Assembly (NCBI GenBank): GCA_017432545.1
Contig: JAFRJA010000055.1
Location: 1 to 42,285, forward strand
Direction: 5' to 3'
DNA length: 42,285 nt
From: Erysipelotrichaceae bacterium
GTDB lineage: Bacteria; Bacillota_I; Bacilli_A; Erysipelotrichales; Erysipelotrichaceae
Part shown: piece after piece, positions 1 through 8,248 of the stretch
Layout of the letters: every line of letters starts with the position of its first letter
How positions within the stretch are numbered: position 1 is the first letter of the stretch
The notes under the pieces: model-generated
Told to the model about the DNA's origin: nothing
Database searches by the model: none
The model's input: only the letters and a program-made list of their open reading frames with translations
Program-made: the position numbers and the translations under genes

Positions 1-450
1 ATCATAGATCGGAACGCTTCCACCTGACCAGTCAACTTCAATCCTTTCGCCGGGTTTTCTCTCGATATGCATAGTCAGTTTATTATCTTCAACGTATTCC
101 TTGTAGACATTGCAGAACTGCGTGTATTTCAGATAATCCTGTTTTGTTTCAAGACAGCTTTCGACATATTCATCATGAAGAGACTTCAGCGTGACTCCTT
201 TCTTCTTCAGTTCCTCATGGATGTAAGGACAGTCCGGTCTTACAACGCAGAAGGTTTTTACCTCTTTCTTTTTCTCACCGTCGATTTCTTCATCACTGAG
301 TTTAAGTGCTTCAGAATAGGCGAGATTCCTTTGTGTACAGAACTGCCGCATTTCAGATACCCGATTTGGACTGACGTGAGCTGACATTACAATAGACCGC
401 TGTGAAAGTCCAAGATCGAGTAAACGTAGAATTTCTCTTTTCTTCGACAT
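1..450 (-). CDS. istA: IS21-family transposase IstA, N-terminal part (runs off left edge)
   Basis: Open minus-strand frame from ATG at 450 to the window edge; 150 codons are present and the C-terminus is missing. It starts MSKKREILRLLDLGLSQR, an HTH segment for terminal DNA binding, and reaches the family signature 'ERIEVDWSGG' at about residues 130-145. That signature holds the first catalytic Asp of the DDE triad of IS21 transposases. A strong AGGAGG lies 9 bases before the ATG. IstB, the AAA+ helper ATPase normally encoded just downstream, would lie left of the window. Upstream (534-609) are regularly spaced octamers typical of an IS21 end. The gene looks intact as far as it can be read; whether it is complete cannot be judged here. 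Confidence 0.88.
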   Translation of the reverse strand, partial: MSKKREILRLLDLGLSQRSIVMSAHVSPNRVSEMRQFCTQRNLAYSEALKLSDEEIDGEKKKEVKTFCVVRPDCPYIHEELKKKGVTLKSLHDEYVESCLETKQDYLKYTQFCNVYKEYVEDNKLTMHIERKPGERIEVDWSGGSVPIYD

Positions 451-533
451 AATAAAAATCCTCCTTTCGTCATAGAGTGAATCTACATCTCTATTGTAGA
501 AAGAAGGATGATAATTACTTTAAAGGGATGATT

Positions 534-609
534 GCGATATCAGAACACTGATACAGTGATACCAGAATAATTAACTAAGCGATACCACGTTGATTAACAT
601 GGCGATATG
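534..609 (-). repeat. Multiple terminal repeats of the IS21-type element
   Basis: Four octamers of the form GCGATA(T/C)C or GTGATACC start at 534, 556, 579 and 602, giving periods of 22, 23 and 23 bases. They lie upstream of istA in the same non-coding stretch. IS21-family ends carry tandem subterminal repeats bound by IstA, so this should be the istA-proximal end. The exact tip and target duplication cannot be set; the tip probably lies near 610-630. The rest of the gene-free stretch 451-806 contains only the istA leader, an AT-rich segment and the terminator at 729-777. Confidence 0.6.
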
Positions 610-728
610 CGGACGGTGAAATACTCATGTTTCATATAAAAATAGCCGTTTTTATGATAACATACCCATAAAATTTTATCCCTAAACTAATTATCATTCA
701 GGTATTCAAGTGGTACTTTTTTCATACC

Positions 729-777
729 AAAAGCAGATGTACTTTCAGCCTTTGAGAATGATCGCACATCTGCTTTT
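729..777 (-). terminator. Rho-independent terminator, probably bidirectional
   Basis: A perfect 12-bp inverted repeat (729-740 and 766-777, AAAAGCAGATGT and its complement) has a 25-base loop, with A/T runs at both stem edges. It lies 30 bases after the stop of the 89-residue gene and would end the minus-strand transcript of the SIR2-HerA-KTSC region. Confidence 0.7.
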
Positions 778-806
778 ATTCAGATTATTCCAGAAAAACC
801 GCTTCA

Positions 807-1076
807 TTACAGTCCGAACAGACTGCGAATAATGTTGCCCAGATCCAGGATCAAAGACTGCTTGCCGATCGCGAAAGTCACCTTCTTGGTTCCGCCATAT
901 TCTCCAATACCATGGATGATCATCGTCGCTTTACCGGCTTTGACATTATTGGTTATGGATTCGATCTCATAATCTTCACCAAAGACCAAAGTCTTCTTAT
1001 TGAGCGTCACTTTGATATTTTCAGCCGTCGGGATGATCTGATAGCCCGCACAACCGGTTACTAAGTAGGTGGTCAT
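807..1076 (-). CDS. Small Ig-like surface-repeat protein, probable remnant of a larger gene
   Basis: 89 residues. The centre reads as one bacterial Ig-like/MBG-type repeat found in Firmicute surface proteins: 'NKKTLVFGEDYEI', then 'AGKATMIIHGIGEYGGTKK' and 'VTFAI'. These proteins usually carry many copies behind a signal peptide. Here there is no signal peptide (start MTTYLVTGCAGYQ), only one domain and a short hydrophobic tail (NIIRSLFGL). A purine-rich AGAAAGGAAACG lies upstream of the ATG, so it could be translated. The most likely reading is the 3' end of a decayed surface-protein gene kept with its terminator. A small free-standing protein is possible, and a functional link to the defence genes upstream is unsupported. 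Confidence 0.5.
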   Translation of the reverse strand: MTTYLVTGCAGYQIIPTAENIKVTLNKKTLVFGEDYEIESITNNVKAGKATMIIHGIGEYGGTKKVTFAIGKQSLILDLGNIIRSLFGL

Positions 1077-1145
1077 TGTGTTTCGTTTCCTTTCTGTGGT
1101 TATAGATTTCTGTGGTGAAGAGCTACAGAAATGCTGATCTATCTT

Positions 1146-1364
1146 TTACTCCACTCTATAGCCTTGAGATGTATACTGCTCCTTGATATTTTGGTGAAAG
1201 AATTTCCCCTTCGATTCAGATGATTCGAATTCATACCACAGATATTCAGGAAAACCGGGATAATCCCATATCACCCCACCTTTGAATTCTATTTCCAAAG
1301 TGCTTGTTTGAGGATCAAATCCGATACTGCTAATCATTGAGGAATCAACATACTGTCTATCCAT
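1146..1364 (-). CDS. KTSC-domain protein
   Basis: 72 residues that match the KTSC domain along their whole length: 'VDSSMISSIGFD', then 'LEIEFKGGVIWDYPGFP', and a C-terminal 'SKGKFFHQNIKEQY'. KTSC is a small domain first noted at the C-terminus of some lysyl-tRNA synthetases and also found alone; its biochemical role is not established to my knowledge. The start codon overlaps the herA stop by 8 bases (ATGGATAG), and a strong GGAGGAG lies just upstream. The gene is therefore translationally coupled to the SIR2-HerA pair. Inference: a regulatory or accessory subunit of that defence operon. Confidence 0.8.
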   Translation of the reverse strand: MDRQYVDSSMISSIGFDPQTSTLEIEFKGGVIWDYPGFPEYLWYEFESSESKGKFFHQNIKEQYTSQGYRVE

Positions 1365-3141
1365 CTTGTCTCCTCCTTATTCGCTGTTCTCTAATATTCG
1401 TGACAACGGCTGCGTACTGATCATCAGAAGGTTGATATTCTTTGTTCCAAGCCGCAACCACATCCGGATCAGAGCTATCCGGTCTCGGTGTCTGTAATGT
1501 AATTTTAACTCGTGAAGGGATATTAATAGCTTCCCCTACTATTACTGCCTCACCAATCCGTAGTGATGGGAGAAGATTTATCAAGCTGTTCATATTATCT
1601 GGAGCCATCGATTTTACAATCGCCTGATCTGACGAATTTGTAAGTCTCAATGCAATAAAGGTACCGACCTGCGCAAGAATAGTCTCTGACAATTCTGATG
1701 GGCGTTGAGAAATAACCATAGCACCGACACCGAATTTTCTTCCTTCTTTGAATATTCGCTCCACGGCATCACGGGCATAAAAAGTGTTGTCTTTCCCGAG
1801 ATATGAATGGGCTTCCTCATATACAATAAGCAAAGGTCTGTTTCTTCCCGTGTTTGATTCAAATCTTCCCCAGAACATGCTGTCATATATGAATCGAGTG
1901 ATCAAACCCACCGTAATATCTAAAACTTCAAAGGGAACATTGCTTAAATCAAGGATTGTCAGCCTTTCATCACCGCTTATCCATTCCGATAGCAAATTGT
2001 GCAGGTCTTTGCCAGAATCCTTATCCCTGTATTCACCGGGATGAAACATGAAATCATATCTACTGTCTTTCAATCTTGCAATCAATTTCTTTTCGTAAGC
2101 ATAGAATGTTGCATCCTTGGCTTTGAATGGAGCCTGATTGCTCATAAAATATGGCTGAAACTTGGCAGGAATTAGCTCTTCAGCATTGCCCTCTTCCACA
2201 AGACATTCCGTTGCTGCTGTCTGCGCAGCCTGTGTACCCTGTGAGTATGTCGCATTGACTTTTCTGTTCATGTCATACCAGATCTGACGAATATTGAAAG
2301 GTATTGGAGAATCGGCTGTAATATAATCCTGATTCACATCACCTGCCAAAAGTTGATAATTCGCCCTTTTGGCTCTGACAATTATTTCTCTGAACTCACG
2401 ATATTCAGGGCGCTGATCATCTGTTGGTTTTGCGCCAACCAGAAAATACATCAATTCGTCAAAGGTCATCAACCAGAAGGGGACGTAGAGTGGTTTTTCT
2501 CGATCCCCAATCCGAAAGATTTTTGCGTTTGGAAATGCTGATCCATACTCCCCATGAGGATCAATAAGAACCATCCGAGAGTTCTTCATTTGATTTGTCA
2601 GCCTCTTAATTGTGGCAACAACACTGTTACTCTTTCCACTTCCTGTCGAACCCAGTATTGCGGAATGTCTCAGAACCAGCTTGTGTATGTCAAGGAAAAC
2701 ATCAAGATTCTCTGAAGATGCATGTTTGCCAATAGCTAACAATCCTGTTGTGTCTTCCGTTCCTCCATAGATATCCAACAAGTCCTCTTCAGTCACAAGG
2801 TGAACTTCATCATTGATTGTCGGGTACAGTCCGATACCTTTTTCGAACTTCTTATTCCCAATCTTCTCACCCACAAGACTTACCGTAAGGAATCTGCTCC
2901 CTGGATTTAAATCCAACTGCGGCTGAACAGCACTTGATGGTGTATTATTGACAGAGTCCACAAGACCGAATGTTGTGATATTTCCTGCTATTATCTTTAC
3001 AAAGGTCCCGATCTGGCCCAGTTTATAGACTTTTCCATTGATTATCGGGCTTGATGAAGGAATCTCATTACTGATTTCAACTTCAATTGAATTGGAATCT
3101 GCCCGAATTACTGTTCCAAGGTATGTAATGTCATTTTGCAT
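1357..3141 (-). CDS. herA: HerA-like ATPase (partner of SIR2 protein)
   Basis: 594 residues from the chosen start MQNDITYLG. A longer frame begins at 3183, but GAGGAG sits just upstream of the ATG at 3141, which overlaps the previous stop by 11 bases. The N-terminal ~85 residues form a HAS-barrel-like beta domain. A DUF87/FtsK-HerA ATPase core follows, with Walker A 'GSTGSGKSNS' near residue 165 and Walker B 'LLIVYEEAH' near residue 434; 'EGRKFGVGAMVISQRP' is the sensor/arginine-finger region typical of HerA. HerA proteins are hexameric DNA-dependent translocases. Beside a SIR2-domain gene they form known anti-phage complexes, where HerA is the hexameric scaffold and ATPase for the NAD-cleaving SIR2 subunit. 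No NurA gene is present, which supports the defence reading over DNA-end resection. Confidence 0.88.
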   Translation of the reverse strand: MQNDITYLGTVIRADSNSIEVEISNEIPSSSPIINGKVYKLGQIGTFVKIIAGNITTFGLVDSVNNTPSSAVQPQLDLNPGSRFLTVSLVGEKIGNKKFEKGIGLYPTINDEVHLVTEEDLLDIYGGTEDTTGLLAIGKHASSENLDVFLDIHKLVLRHSAILGSTGSGKSNSVVATIKRLTNQMKNSRMVLIDPHGEYGSAFPNAKIFRIGDREKPLYVPFWLMTFDELMYFLVGAKPTDDQRPEYREFREIIVRAKRANYQLLAGDVNQDYITADSPIPFNIRQIWYDMNRKVNATYSQGTQAAQTAATECLVEEGNAEELIPAKFQPYFMSNQAPFKAKDATFYAYEKKLIARLKDSRYDFMFHPGEYRDKDSGKDLHNLLSEWISGDERLTILDLSNVPFEVLDITVGLITRFIYDSMFWGRFESNTGRNRPLLIVYEEAHSYLGKDNTFYARDAVERIFKEGRKFGVGAMVISQRPSELSETILAQVGTFIALRLTNSSDQAIVKSMAPDNMNSLINLLPSLRIGEAVIVGEAINIPSRVKITLQTPRPDSSDPDVVAAWNKEYQPSDDQYAAVVTNIREQRIRRRQDG

Positions 3142-4318
3142 GGGCAATCTCCTCAATGACATTTTTTCGGCCAGAATTCTCAATCAGAAAGTCAATTAGT
3201 TTCTTGAAGTCTCCCAATTGGAATTCTTCGTCCGAATAATTCCAATACATTCCAGCACCAACGTCCTGATCTTCAGATGTGTCGAAAATCCATTCTTTCT
3301 TAAGCCCATTTACAATGGTTTTCTTTGGTCCGGCCACCCACAAATTTCTATATGCATTTGCATAAGCCTCCATAGCATCGACCTGCTGATCTCCATGGCA
3401 GAGGACGGCTACATAGAGTCTGCTGTTGTTACGTAATGCATTGAAGATAACGTCGTTAATATGTTCATCACCAAATGAATATCCTGCAATGACAAACACA
3501 AGCTCACTTCTTGTTAGATAATTCTTGAGTCTGTCGAAATATGCGATATATGGTTCTTTCCGCGATAGACTGTACTTCTCACGCGATGGATATATCATCA
3601 GTTCATTTTGAGGTGTGTCAATTTTACCGACACGAACGATATGCTCTGTGGATGACGCAGTTGCAGGCTTTTTCATCCAGTTGAGAGAACCATGTATTTT
3701 CCATAGTCGAATCCACCTGTTGGTGGAATCCATCTCTCCAGGAAACATTTCAATACTTTCTGGTGAGAAGAACGGTTCATACGATCCAGTAAAACCATCA
3801 AAGTATGGTATCCTATTCGCTTCCATAGCCATTTCAAGCAGCATATCATAATTCGTGGTGTATATTTCTTTCACAAACCCACGGTTTGCCGCATCATACC
3901 AGGCAAAAAACCTACGCAGATCAAATACATCTGCTCGCTCAGTATCATACTTTATAATCTGGAAAACGGCATTACATATATCGCGATCTAATTCTGCTGC
4001 CTTTTCACCGGTCAACCCCTTAAAATCGTAATCAGCCCTGTTGTACGTTAAATCACGCACTTCGCGGAGATGATTTAGGACATCCTCAATGGTAATCCAA
4101 TCTTTACCAGAAAGATCTTTTAAAGATTTTTCAATCTCATCGTATGTTATCTGTTGATCGGATGCCAGAGAACCTTTCACCTTATCAGTAAGCTGTCCTA
4201 TTGATGGTAGATCAAAAGCGCACGAGGTACCGGCTCCGAAAAAGAAGCCAATATTAGTTGCATAGGAAAGAATATTTCTAAACTCATTCATATGGTGGAT
4301 TACGTTTACTTTTTCCAT
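3131..4318 (-). CDS. SIR2-domain NADase-like defence protein
   Basis: 395 residues, start supported by AGGAGA 7 bases before the ATG. SIR2-fold motifs appear in order: 'FFGAGTSCAF' (residues ~25-34, NAD-binding loop), 'EIYTTNYDML' (~155), 'WKIHGSLNW' with the expected catalytic His (~210), and 'FVIAGYSFGDEHIND' near residue 285, the C-terminal NAD-site motif of defence-type SIR2 proteins. In such systems the domain cleaves NAD+ (and in some cases DNA) once infection is sensed, causing abortive infection. It is the first gene of a three-gene operon with HerA and KTSC. No second effector is visible. The domain call is firm; the defence role is inferred from the pairing. Confidence 0.87.
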   Translation of the reverse strand: MEKVNVIHHMNEFRNILSYATNIGFFFGAGTSCAFDLPSIGQLTDKVKGSLASDQQITYDEIEKSLKDLSGKDWITIEDVLNHLREVRDLTYNRADYDFKGLTGEKAAELDRDICNAVFQIIKYDTERADVFDLRRFFAWYDAANRGFVKEIYTTNYDMLLEMAMEANRIPYFDGFTGSYEPFFSPESIEMFPGEMDSTNRWIRLWKIHGSLNWMKKPATASSTEHIVRVGKIDTPQNELMIYPSREKYSLSRKEPYIAYFDRLKNYLTRSELVFVIAGYSFGDEHINDVIFNALRNNSRLYVAVLCHGDQQVDAMEAYANAYRNLWVAGPKKTIVNGLKKEWIFDTSEDQDVGAGMYWNYSDEEFQLGDFKKLIDFLIENSGRKNVIEEIAHAK

Positions 4319-4380
4319 TGGCTTCTCCTAAAATAATATGGTTGTCTTACATTTCTCAGTATGTTTTGATTGCTCTTACA

Positions 4381-4611
4381 TTACTTCCCAGCATTGTCCT
4401 TTAACCTCGAATTATAGCTCCCTATTTTTAGCGCTGTTAATCGCTCTCTATCTTCCGCTAGCATCCTGATAGCATTAACAAGACCATCCTCTAAATCGTG
4501 GCGAATAATTATTCCTTCATTATTTTCCACATCAATTATCTCCTCATTATATGCTATATCAGACGCAATAACTGTACATTGCTTCATCTTCTCTTTTAGA
4601 GAGTAAGACAA
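4381..4611 (-). pseudogene. Glycosyltransferase C-terminal remnant
   Basis: 76 codons from an alternative TTG. The reading is the end of a GT4-like glycosyltransferase: 'CTVIASDIAYNEEII', then 'NEGIIIRHDLEDGLVNAI' and 'AEDRERL', the nucleotide-sugar-binding tail of that family. About 250-300 N-terminal residues are missing. It overlaps the 3' end of the phosphosugar transferase gene by about 50 bases in another frame. This is what a deletion leaves when it joins the start of one cps gene to the end of a later one. Function is not expected. Confidence 0.6.
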
Positions 4612-5998
4612 ACACTGTTTTAATAAGAATCTCTATATCCAACGTCAACGACCAGTTATTGATATACTTTGTATCATATTCAATAACTTTATTGAAGTCA
4701 GTAATCTTTGATCTTCCGTTTACCTGCCATAAACCGGTAATACCAGGTTTAATAGCCATCCTGATCCTATGTTCCAGTTGATATTTTTCCCATTCATCAA
4801 CCGTTGGAGGTCTTGTTCCAACCAGTGACATATCGCCTATTAAAACATTAAAGAACTGAGGAAATTCATCAATCGAAGTCTTTCTAATGAACTCACCAAT
4901 GCCAGGAATGATCCTTGGATCATCTTTGACCTTAAACATCATACCATCTTTAATTCGATTCTGAGCCATTAAATCTTTTTTTAGATCATCAGCATTTAAT
5001 ACCATTGACCTGAATTTATACATATAAAACCTTCTACCGTTTTGGCCAATTCTTTCCTGTTTATAGAAGATTGGGCCAGGTGATTTTACATGCATGATAG
5101 GCCAAATGAATAACGCAAGTATGAGTGTTATCAGACTTCCTACGATGCCACCGCAGATATCCATCGCTCTTTTTAGGAAGATCTGTCCGTTGGTCCTTTG
5201 AGCAATCGAAGAATTTACTACTGTCGTATTGAATAGCTTTTTAACGCTCTGTTGTCTTCCTTCCAGATCGACTATCTTGCTCAAACGGACATTAGTCGTA
5301 ATACCCGCTACCGCCAAACCCTTGATCATATGCTGAGGGATCTTGCCGTAATCCATCGCAAAATAGACTTCATCGACCCAGTTGACACATACGTATTCCA
5401 TGACATCGTCTTTATTTACAATGATCGAATAGTTATCAACCGTCTGCCCCCTCATATCTTTATCCATGATACAGAAGCCGATTATTTCATACATATCATA
5501 ATTGTATTTATTGACTCTTTCGATCGTACCATTCAGATTCTTGCTGTCGGTTATGATTAAGATCTTGTTGTTGGAACTAAGAGTCGAACTGACGCTTTTG
5601 TTATTTATAAATTTTTTCCATATCTGTCTTAAAACATACGACAGCAATGTAGCCATTATGTAAGTTAATGAGACCATTACCCGGGAATATACCGTTGAAG
5701 TCTTGGTCAGATACAAAACAAAGACAAGTATCAGATAACACTCCAAATGATGGTAAAGAACTGCTTTCAATTCATTGATATAGTTTCTTCTTAAAATATT
5801 CTTATGTGATTGTGAAAAAAACACCACACATACTCCTATCGCCATTTCCATAATCAATAAGGATCTGTATGGTGCTGAATTCAAAAAAGCCCCAAAAGAA
5901 GAAACTCTGTGTATATAAGCTAATAAAAAACTGATAAGCAGACTAAACTCATCAATGATCAGAAAATCCAGGTGTTTATATACGGTGTTCTTCTTCAT
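4559..5998 (-). CDS. cpsE: Polyprenyl glycosylphosphotransferase (CpsE/WbaP type)
   Basis: 479 residues. About five N-terminal membrane helices (residues 1-150) are followed by a CoA-binding-like Rossmann region ('NKILIITDSKNLNG', ~145-255) and a C-terminal bacterial sugar transferase domain ('KRAMDICGGIVGSLITL', 'YKFRSMVLNADDLK', 'RKTSIDEFPQFFNVL', 'DMSLVGTRPPTVDEW', 'KPGITGLWQVNGRS'). The enzyme starts repeat-unit assembly by moving a hexose-1-phosphate onto undecaprenyl phosphate at the cytoplasmic membrane. The C-terminal tail after 'LLSKREDEAM' runs into sequence shared with a glycosyltransferase remnant, so the last few residues (YSYCV) may be replaced; the catalytic core is complete. 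It lies 13 bases after cpsB in the same operon. Confidence 0.9.
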   Translation of the reverse strand: MKKNTVYKHLDFLIIDEFSLLISFLLAYIHRVSSFGAFLNSAPYRSLLIMEMAIGVCVVFFSQSHKNILRRNYINELKAVLYHHLECYLILVFVLYLTKTSTVYSRVMVSLTYIMATLLSYVLRQIWKKFINNKSVSSTLSSNNKILIITDSKNLNGTIERVNKYNYDMYEIIGFCIMDKDMRGQTVDNYSIIVNKDDVMEYVCVNWVDEVYFAMDYGKIPQHMIKGLAVAGITTNVRLSKIVDLEGRQQSVKKLFNTTVVNSSIAQRTNGQIFLKRAMDICGGIVGSLITLILALFIWPIMHVKSPGPIFYKQERIGQNGRRFYMYKFRSMVLNADDLKKDLMAQNRIKDGMMFKVKDDPRIIPGIGEFIRKTSIDEFPQFFNVLIGDMSLVGTRPPTVDEWEKYQLEHRIRMAIKPGITGLWQVNGRSKITDFNKVIEYDTKYINNWSLTLDIEILIKTVFVLLSKREDEAMYSYCV

Positions 5999-6011
5999 GA
6001 TACTATCTCTA

Positions 6012-6743
6012 CTAAAATAAGCGTTTCTTTACAGCCGGAACTTTTTTTATCGATCTGTTTTCAATAACTCTTTTCGGATTGATCTCCATCAGAAGTTCTG
6101 CCGTTTCTTCAGAGAACTTTCTAGAAATCAGCCTATAAGCTTCCAATAAACTCACAGGTCTATGCTCATTATGGGCATCCGAAGCAATAAAACTAAGCTT
6201 CCCTTTTCCAATCAGATCATAGATAACTCTTCTTGTATCTAAGAGGAGTAAGGAAGTTGAATTGGCTTGCAGAAGATATCCTTCTGAAAGCCATCTATCT
6301 ACAAAATCATGTCTTTTTTGCACAAACTGATATCTCTCAGGATGGGCAATGATGATCTTATAGTTTAAGGAAACATTATAGAGATACTCATCATACTCAT
6401 CTCTGTAATGTTCGAAAGGAAACTCGATCAGGACATATCGGGAATCATTTAATGAACAGATCTGCTCATTAGCTAATAGTTCATCCAGTTCTCTGTCTAT
6501 CAGTAACTCATTTCCCAAGTAAAGATTGACATCAAGATCCTTTGTTTCCTTCTTCAGGTTTTCAAACAAACCAATCAGTTCTTCTTTCCTTACATCGTAA
6601 GGACCATGTTTCATAAAATGAGGTGTGATCAATATATCCGTGATACCCTCATCTATGGCATCTTTGATCAGTTTTCTTGACAATTCAAGCGAATCGGAAC
6701 CATCATCAATATTCGGAATCAGGTGATTGTGAATATCGATCAT
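6012..6743 (-). CDS. cpsB: CpsB/CapC-type tyrosine-protein phosphatase (PHP fold)
   Basis: 243 residues, the usual length. Metal-binding PHP motifs appear in order: 'MIDIHNHLIPNIDDGS' (HxH), 'ILITPHFMKHG', 'LGNELLID', 'IIIAHPERYQF' and 'FIASDAHNEHRP'. CpsB enzymes are manganese-dependent phosphatases that remove phosphate from the tyrosine cluster of CpsD, so controlling polymer length and output. The start overlaps the cpsD stop (ATGA, 4 bases), the usual coupled arrangement. Confidence 0.93.
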   Translation of the reverse strand: MIDIHNHLIPNIDDGSDSLELSRKLIKDAIDEGITDILITPHFMKHGPYDVRKEELIGLFENLKKETKDLDVNLYLGNELLIDRELDELLANEQICSLNDSRYVLIEFPFEHYRDEYDEYLYNVSLNYKIIIAHPERYQFVQKRHDFVDRWLSEGYLLQANSTSLLLLDTRRVIYDLIGKGKLSFIASDAHNEHRPVSLLEAYRLISRKFSEETAELLMEINPKRVIENRSIKKVPAVKKRLF

Positions 6744-7519
6744 TTCTTAGTCTTCTTTTCTTTTTTCTTCTTTTTGTTTTCAGACTCGCCATAGTAACCA
6801 TAGCCATAACCGTATCCATAACCATACTTCTTATAGCCATACTTGCTGTAGTATCGCTTGCCGACCGGCATTCTGGTCATGACGATGCCCAATACATTGA
6901 CATTGAACTGATCGATCAGATCCTTAGTCCTTTCCAGGTCTTTTTTATCATTCATGCCCGAAGCCACGCAAATGATAGTGCCATCACACAAGGTAGATGT
7001 GATGACCCCATCCGTGACAAGGCCAACCGGCGGACAGTCGATAACAATCATATCATAGGCATTCCTAAGTGCCTCAAGCACTTTGGCGAATGCCCTGGAT
7101 TGTATCAGTTCTGAGGCATAAGGATTCCTCGTACCCGACAGGATGATATCCATATTCTTGGTATAATGGATGACCGCTTCATTAAAATCAATACTCTTGG
7201 AAATGACATCCGTGATACCATTCTGATTCTTCATCTTCAGCTTCTTGTGGATCGAAGGAAGCCTTAAGTCAAGATCCATGACCAATACTTTCTTACCCAA
7301 TTGTGAAAAGACATAACCCAGATTCAACACCGTCGTAGACTTGGACTCTTTAGCCGTCGAAGATATGACGTTGATGACCTTGATCTTGGAATCAAAATCT
7401 TTTAAAGAAATATTTGTTCTCAAGATCCTAAAAGCTTCTGAAGCGACAGAATCAGGCTGCGTCAAGGTAACCAGATTATCACTGGGTTTTAAGATGTTTT
7501 CTTCCTGCTTAGTCGTCAT
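6740..7519 (-). CDS. cpsD: CpsD/CapB-type tyrosine autokinase
   Basis: 259 residues from MTTKQEEN. The open frame extends to 7567, but GGAGG 9 bases before the ATG at 7519 and the overlap with the cpsC stop favour this start. It is a BY-kinase: Walker A region 'SSTAKESKSTT' (~50), Walker A' 'VLVMDLDLRLPS', Walker B 'YDMIVIDCPPVG', and a C-terminal tyrosine cluster of 11 Tyr in about 20 residues (YYSKYGYKKYGYGYGYGYGYY) before a lysine-rich tail. It works with the CpsC membrane activator encoded upstream and is reset by CpsB. Odd point: the usual EGKST of the P-loop reads ESKST. Confidence 0.93.
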   Translation of the reverse strand: MTTKQEENILKPSDNLVTLTQPDSVASEAFRILRTNISLKDFDSKIKVINVISSTAKESKSTTVLNLGYVFSQLGKKVLVMDLDLRLPSIHKKLKMKNQNGITDVISKSIDFNEAVIHYTKNMDIILSGTRNPYASELIQSRAFAKVLEALRNAYDMIVIDCPPVGLVTDGVITSTLCDGTIICVASGMNDKKDLERTKDLIDQFNVNVLGIVMTRMPVGKRYYSKYGYKKYGYGYGYGYGYYGESENKKKKKEKKTKK

Positions 7520-8246
7520 CTTCATCCACCTCCGCATTTCTGATCTCAAAATCCGGGATCGAACCAATTATCGGATAATTAAAGATCTTCTTAACTTCTT
7601 CTTCCGTCTTGACCTTGGTATCTGTAAACAATTGGATCAAAGTGATTATTCCACAGATCAGAAGACCCAAGATGCCACCAATAACCGTATTTTTCATAGT
7701 ACTGGGACCCGATTTTCTCTCCGGAACCTTGGCATCAGTCAAAGTTGTAACATTCTCGATCTGCATGATATCGAAGATCTTGTCTTCAAAAACACTGACA
7801 ACTTCATTAGCGATATCGGCCGATAAGACAGGATCATTGGTCGTTACCGACACATCGATAACTTCCGTATTATTGGCTGAAGCTACCTTCACGATATTGC
7901 TGTAGCTGCTTGAATCAATGCCATATTTCTCAAACAGATCAAGATTAGTAATAACAGGATCAGAGATCGCTTCCGACATGATGATCTGAGAATATGTTGC
8001 AGCCAATTTCTGTGATAACTGCTGATCGGAATAGGTATAATTCTGCTGAGCCGAAGCCGAATCCGACTTCTGAACGATGATCATCTTGGCAGTTGCCGTA
8101 AACTCTTCCTTCATCAAAAACTTGGTTATACATAAGGCAACCGTACAGCAGACCATACAGATCAGGATAAAAAGGATAAACTTCTGCTTAATGATCTCAA
8201 ATATCTGTAACAGATCTATTTCATATTCTTCATCATGTTCATTCAT
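7509..8246 (-). CDS. cpsC: Wzz/CpsC-type chain-length regulator and kinase activator
   Basis: 245 residues with the CpsC layout: short cytoplasmic start ('EEYEIDLLQIFEIIKQKF'), first membrane helix at ~26-46, an extracytoplasmic domain ('ATAKMIIVQKSDSASAQQN', 'QKLAATYSQIIMSEAI'), the proline-containing 'AKVPERKSGPS' before the second helix (~190-210), and a short acidic C-terminal tail that should contact CpsD. It controls polymer length and activates the CpsD kinase. GGAGAATAAGG precedes the ATG, 2 bases after the upstream gene ends. Kinase and activator are separate genes, as usual in Firmicutes. Confidence 0.92.
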   Translation of the reverse strand: MNEHDEEYEIDLLQIFEIIKQKFILFILICMVCCTVALCITKFLMKEEFTATAKMIIVQKSDSASAQQNYTYSDQQLSQKLAATYSQIIMSEAISDPVITNLDLFEKYGIDSSSYSNIVKVASANNTEVIDVSVTTNDPVLSADIANEVVSVFEDKIFDIMQIENVTTLTDAKVPERKSGPSTMKNTVIGGILGLLICGIITLIQLFTDTKVKTEEEVKKIFNYPIIGSIPDFEIRNAEVDEDDD

Positions 8247-8248
8247 CC

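Noticed and set aside
1357..3183. HerA as part of a HerA-NurA DNA repair pair
   Set aside because: No nurA-like nuclease is nearby; the coupled partner is a SIR2-domain gene.
7520..7567. Sixteen-residue N-terminal extension of CpsD
   Set aside because: The GGAGG placed just before 7519 and the usual CpsC-CpsD overlap favour the shorter protein.
6677..7826. Plus-strand frames opposite cpsD and cpsC (6677-7114, 7341-7826)
   Set aside because: Antisense to confident genes, no start signal and no family resemblance.
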